NCBI GenBank assembly: GCA_015662615.1
Contig: DQTU01000216.1
Location: 1 to 6,618, forward strand
From: Campylobacterales bacterium
Lineage (GTDB): Bacteria; Campylobacterota; Campylobacteria; Campylobacterales; QNZT01
Direction: 5' to 3'
DNA length: 6,618 nt
Shown here: one piece after another, positions 6,087 through 6,618 of the stretch
Layout: every line of letters begins with the position of its first letter
Position numbering within the stretch: the stretch's first letter is position 1
Notes under the pieces: model-generated
The model's database searches: none
The model's input: only the letters and a program-made list of their open reading frames with translations
Told to the model about the DNA's origin: nothing
Made by a program: the position numbers and the translations under genes

Positions 6087-6618
6087 AAGTTAACTTATCA
6101 ATAAGCTCTTTTACAGAAATGAGTTTTTTAAGACGATAGCCATTACTTCCTGTAAAAAATAGTCCTGTCTCTTTTATGCCCATATAGGCATCTGAGAGTC
6201 TATCTGCGATACAGTAACCAACTTCTTTTGCTTCAATACCACTCTTACATGGTGCAACACAATTGCTGATACATGCAACTTTTGGAGCTGTATTGTTTTC
6301 GATAATTGTTTGAAGATTTGTTTTCACACCACGAGCTGGAAGTCCAACAGGTGATTTAAAAAGTTTGATATCTTCCTCCTCTGCACCTAAAAGTACATCT
6401 TTAAAGTTTTGGTGTGCATCACACTCATGGGTTCCTATAAATCGTGTAGCCATTTGAACACCAGCACAACCCATCTCTAAAAATTTATCTATATCATCTT
6501 TGTCCCAAATTCCACCTGCTGCAATAATGGGAATATCTCCCCAGTTTTTTGCCTCTTCGATAACTGGGAGTATGATATTTTCAAGTTGAAACTCTTCTTG
6601 GGCGCATTGTTCATAGGT
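6064..6618 (-). CDS. Nitronate monooxygenase/NPD-family FMN protein, C-terminal part (5' end outside window)
   Basis: The frame is open from the window edge (6618) to the TAA at 6066-6064, giving the last 184 residues; the ATG at 6474 is internal. In these coordinates IPIIAAGGI (29-37) and GVQMATRF (53-60), followed by T63-x-E65-C66, are the FMN-phosphate-binding strands typical of nitronate monooxygenase (2-nitropropane dioxygenase) and FabK-like TIM barrels. The catalytic residues further upstream are not visible, so oxidation of alkyl nitronates is only a family-level assignment, and FabK-type enoyl-ACP reductase activity is not excluded. The C-terminal part holds a cysteine cluster C116, C120, C124 and C136, followed by a helical tail. 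It overlaps the amidase start by 23 bases, so the two are co-transcribed and probably translationally coupled. In H. pylori I recall the same partner (HP0773) followed upstream by tyrS and spoT, which would be expected beyond 6618. Confidence 0.88.
   Translation of the reverse strand, partial: TYEQCAQEEFQLENIILPVIEEAKNWGDIPIIAAGGIWDKDDIDKFLEMGCAGVQMATRFIGTHECDAHQNFKDVLLGAEEEDIKLFKSPVGLPARGVKTNLQTIIENNTAPKVACISNCVAPCKSGIEAKEVGYCIADRLSDAYMGIKETGLFFTGSNGYRLKKLISVKELIDKLTYGEDYNN

Noticed and set aside
6064..6474. Nitronate monooxygenase-like gene starting at the ATG at 6474
   Set aside because: The frame stays open to the window edge and encodes the IPIIAAGGI FMN-binding strand upstream of that Met, so the Met is internal and the gene continues beyond 6618.
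1..6618. CRISPR array, tRNA, rRNA or complete mobile element
   Set aside because: No regularly spaced repeats, no cloverleaf-like or rRNA-like sequence and no transposase or integrase coding region were seen; nearly all of the window is covered by the six genes.

Overview
The window is AT-rich and reads as chromosomal DNA of a free-living or environmental member of the Campylobacterota (Epsilonproteobacteria; Sulfurimonas, Sulfurovum or Arcobacter-like). Three things point this way: the codon and amino-acid style (many Lys, Ile and Asn; TAA, TGA and TAG stops); the Campylobacterota-type receiver domains ending in a Lys-Pro motif; and the pairing of an amiA-type amidase with a nitronate monooxygenase/NPD-family gene. 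I recall the same pairing in Helicobacter pylori (HP0772-HP0773, followed by tyrS and spoT). The genus is an inference; no rRNA or other species marker is present.

Layout. Bases 1-107 are a leader with no convincing complete gene. Four plus-strand genes follow: (1) a REC-PAS-PAS-HD-GYP response regulator, predicted to degrade cyclic di-GMP (108-1928); (2) nine bases later, a paralogous REC-PAS protein with no output domain (1938-2702); (3) after a 34-base gap holding a perfect 7-bp inverted repeat, a family 4 iron-sulfur uracil-DNA glycosylase (2738-3397); (4) overlapping it by ATGA, a secreted protein with a periplasmic-binding-like fold resembling the C-terminal half of LpoA (3394-4638). 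Converging on these from the other strand are a zinc N-acetylmuramoyl-L-alanine amidase with an AMIN domain (6086-4632) and, upstream of it, the 3' part of a nitronate monooxygenase/NPD-family flavoprotein (6618-6064, cut by the window edge). The two convergent sets overlap by 7 bases at their stop codons, inside an 8-bp inverted repeat.

How the genes work together. The first two genes look like one signalling unit made by tandem duplication of a receiver domain: one copy drives c-di-GMP hydrolysis, and the other can accept phosphate but has no enzymatic output. No histidine kinase is present in the window. The glycosylase and the LpoA-like protein are translationally coupled but have no obvious common pathway. 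The LpoA-like protein and the convergent amidase both plausibly act on the periplasmic cell wall. Overall this is a fairly ordinary chromosomal segment. The points most worth a second look are the LpoA-like protein without a lipid anchor, the receiver duplication, the overlapping convergent ends, and a four-cysteine cluster in the NPD-family protein.
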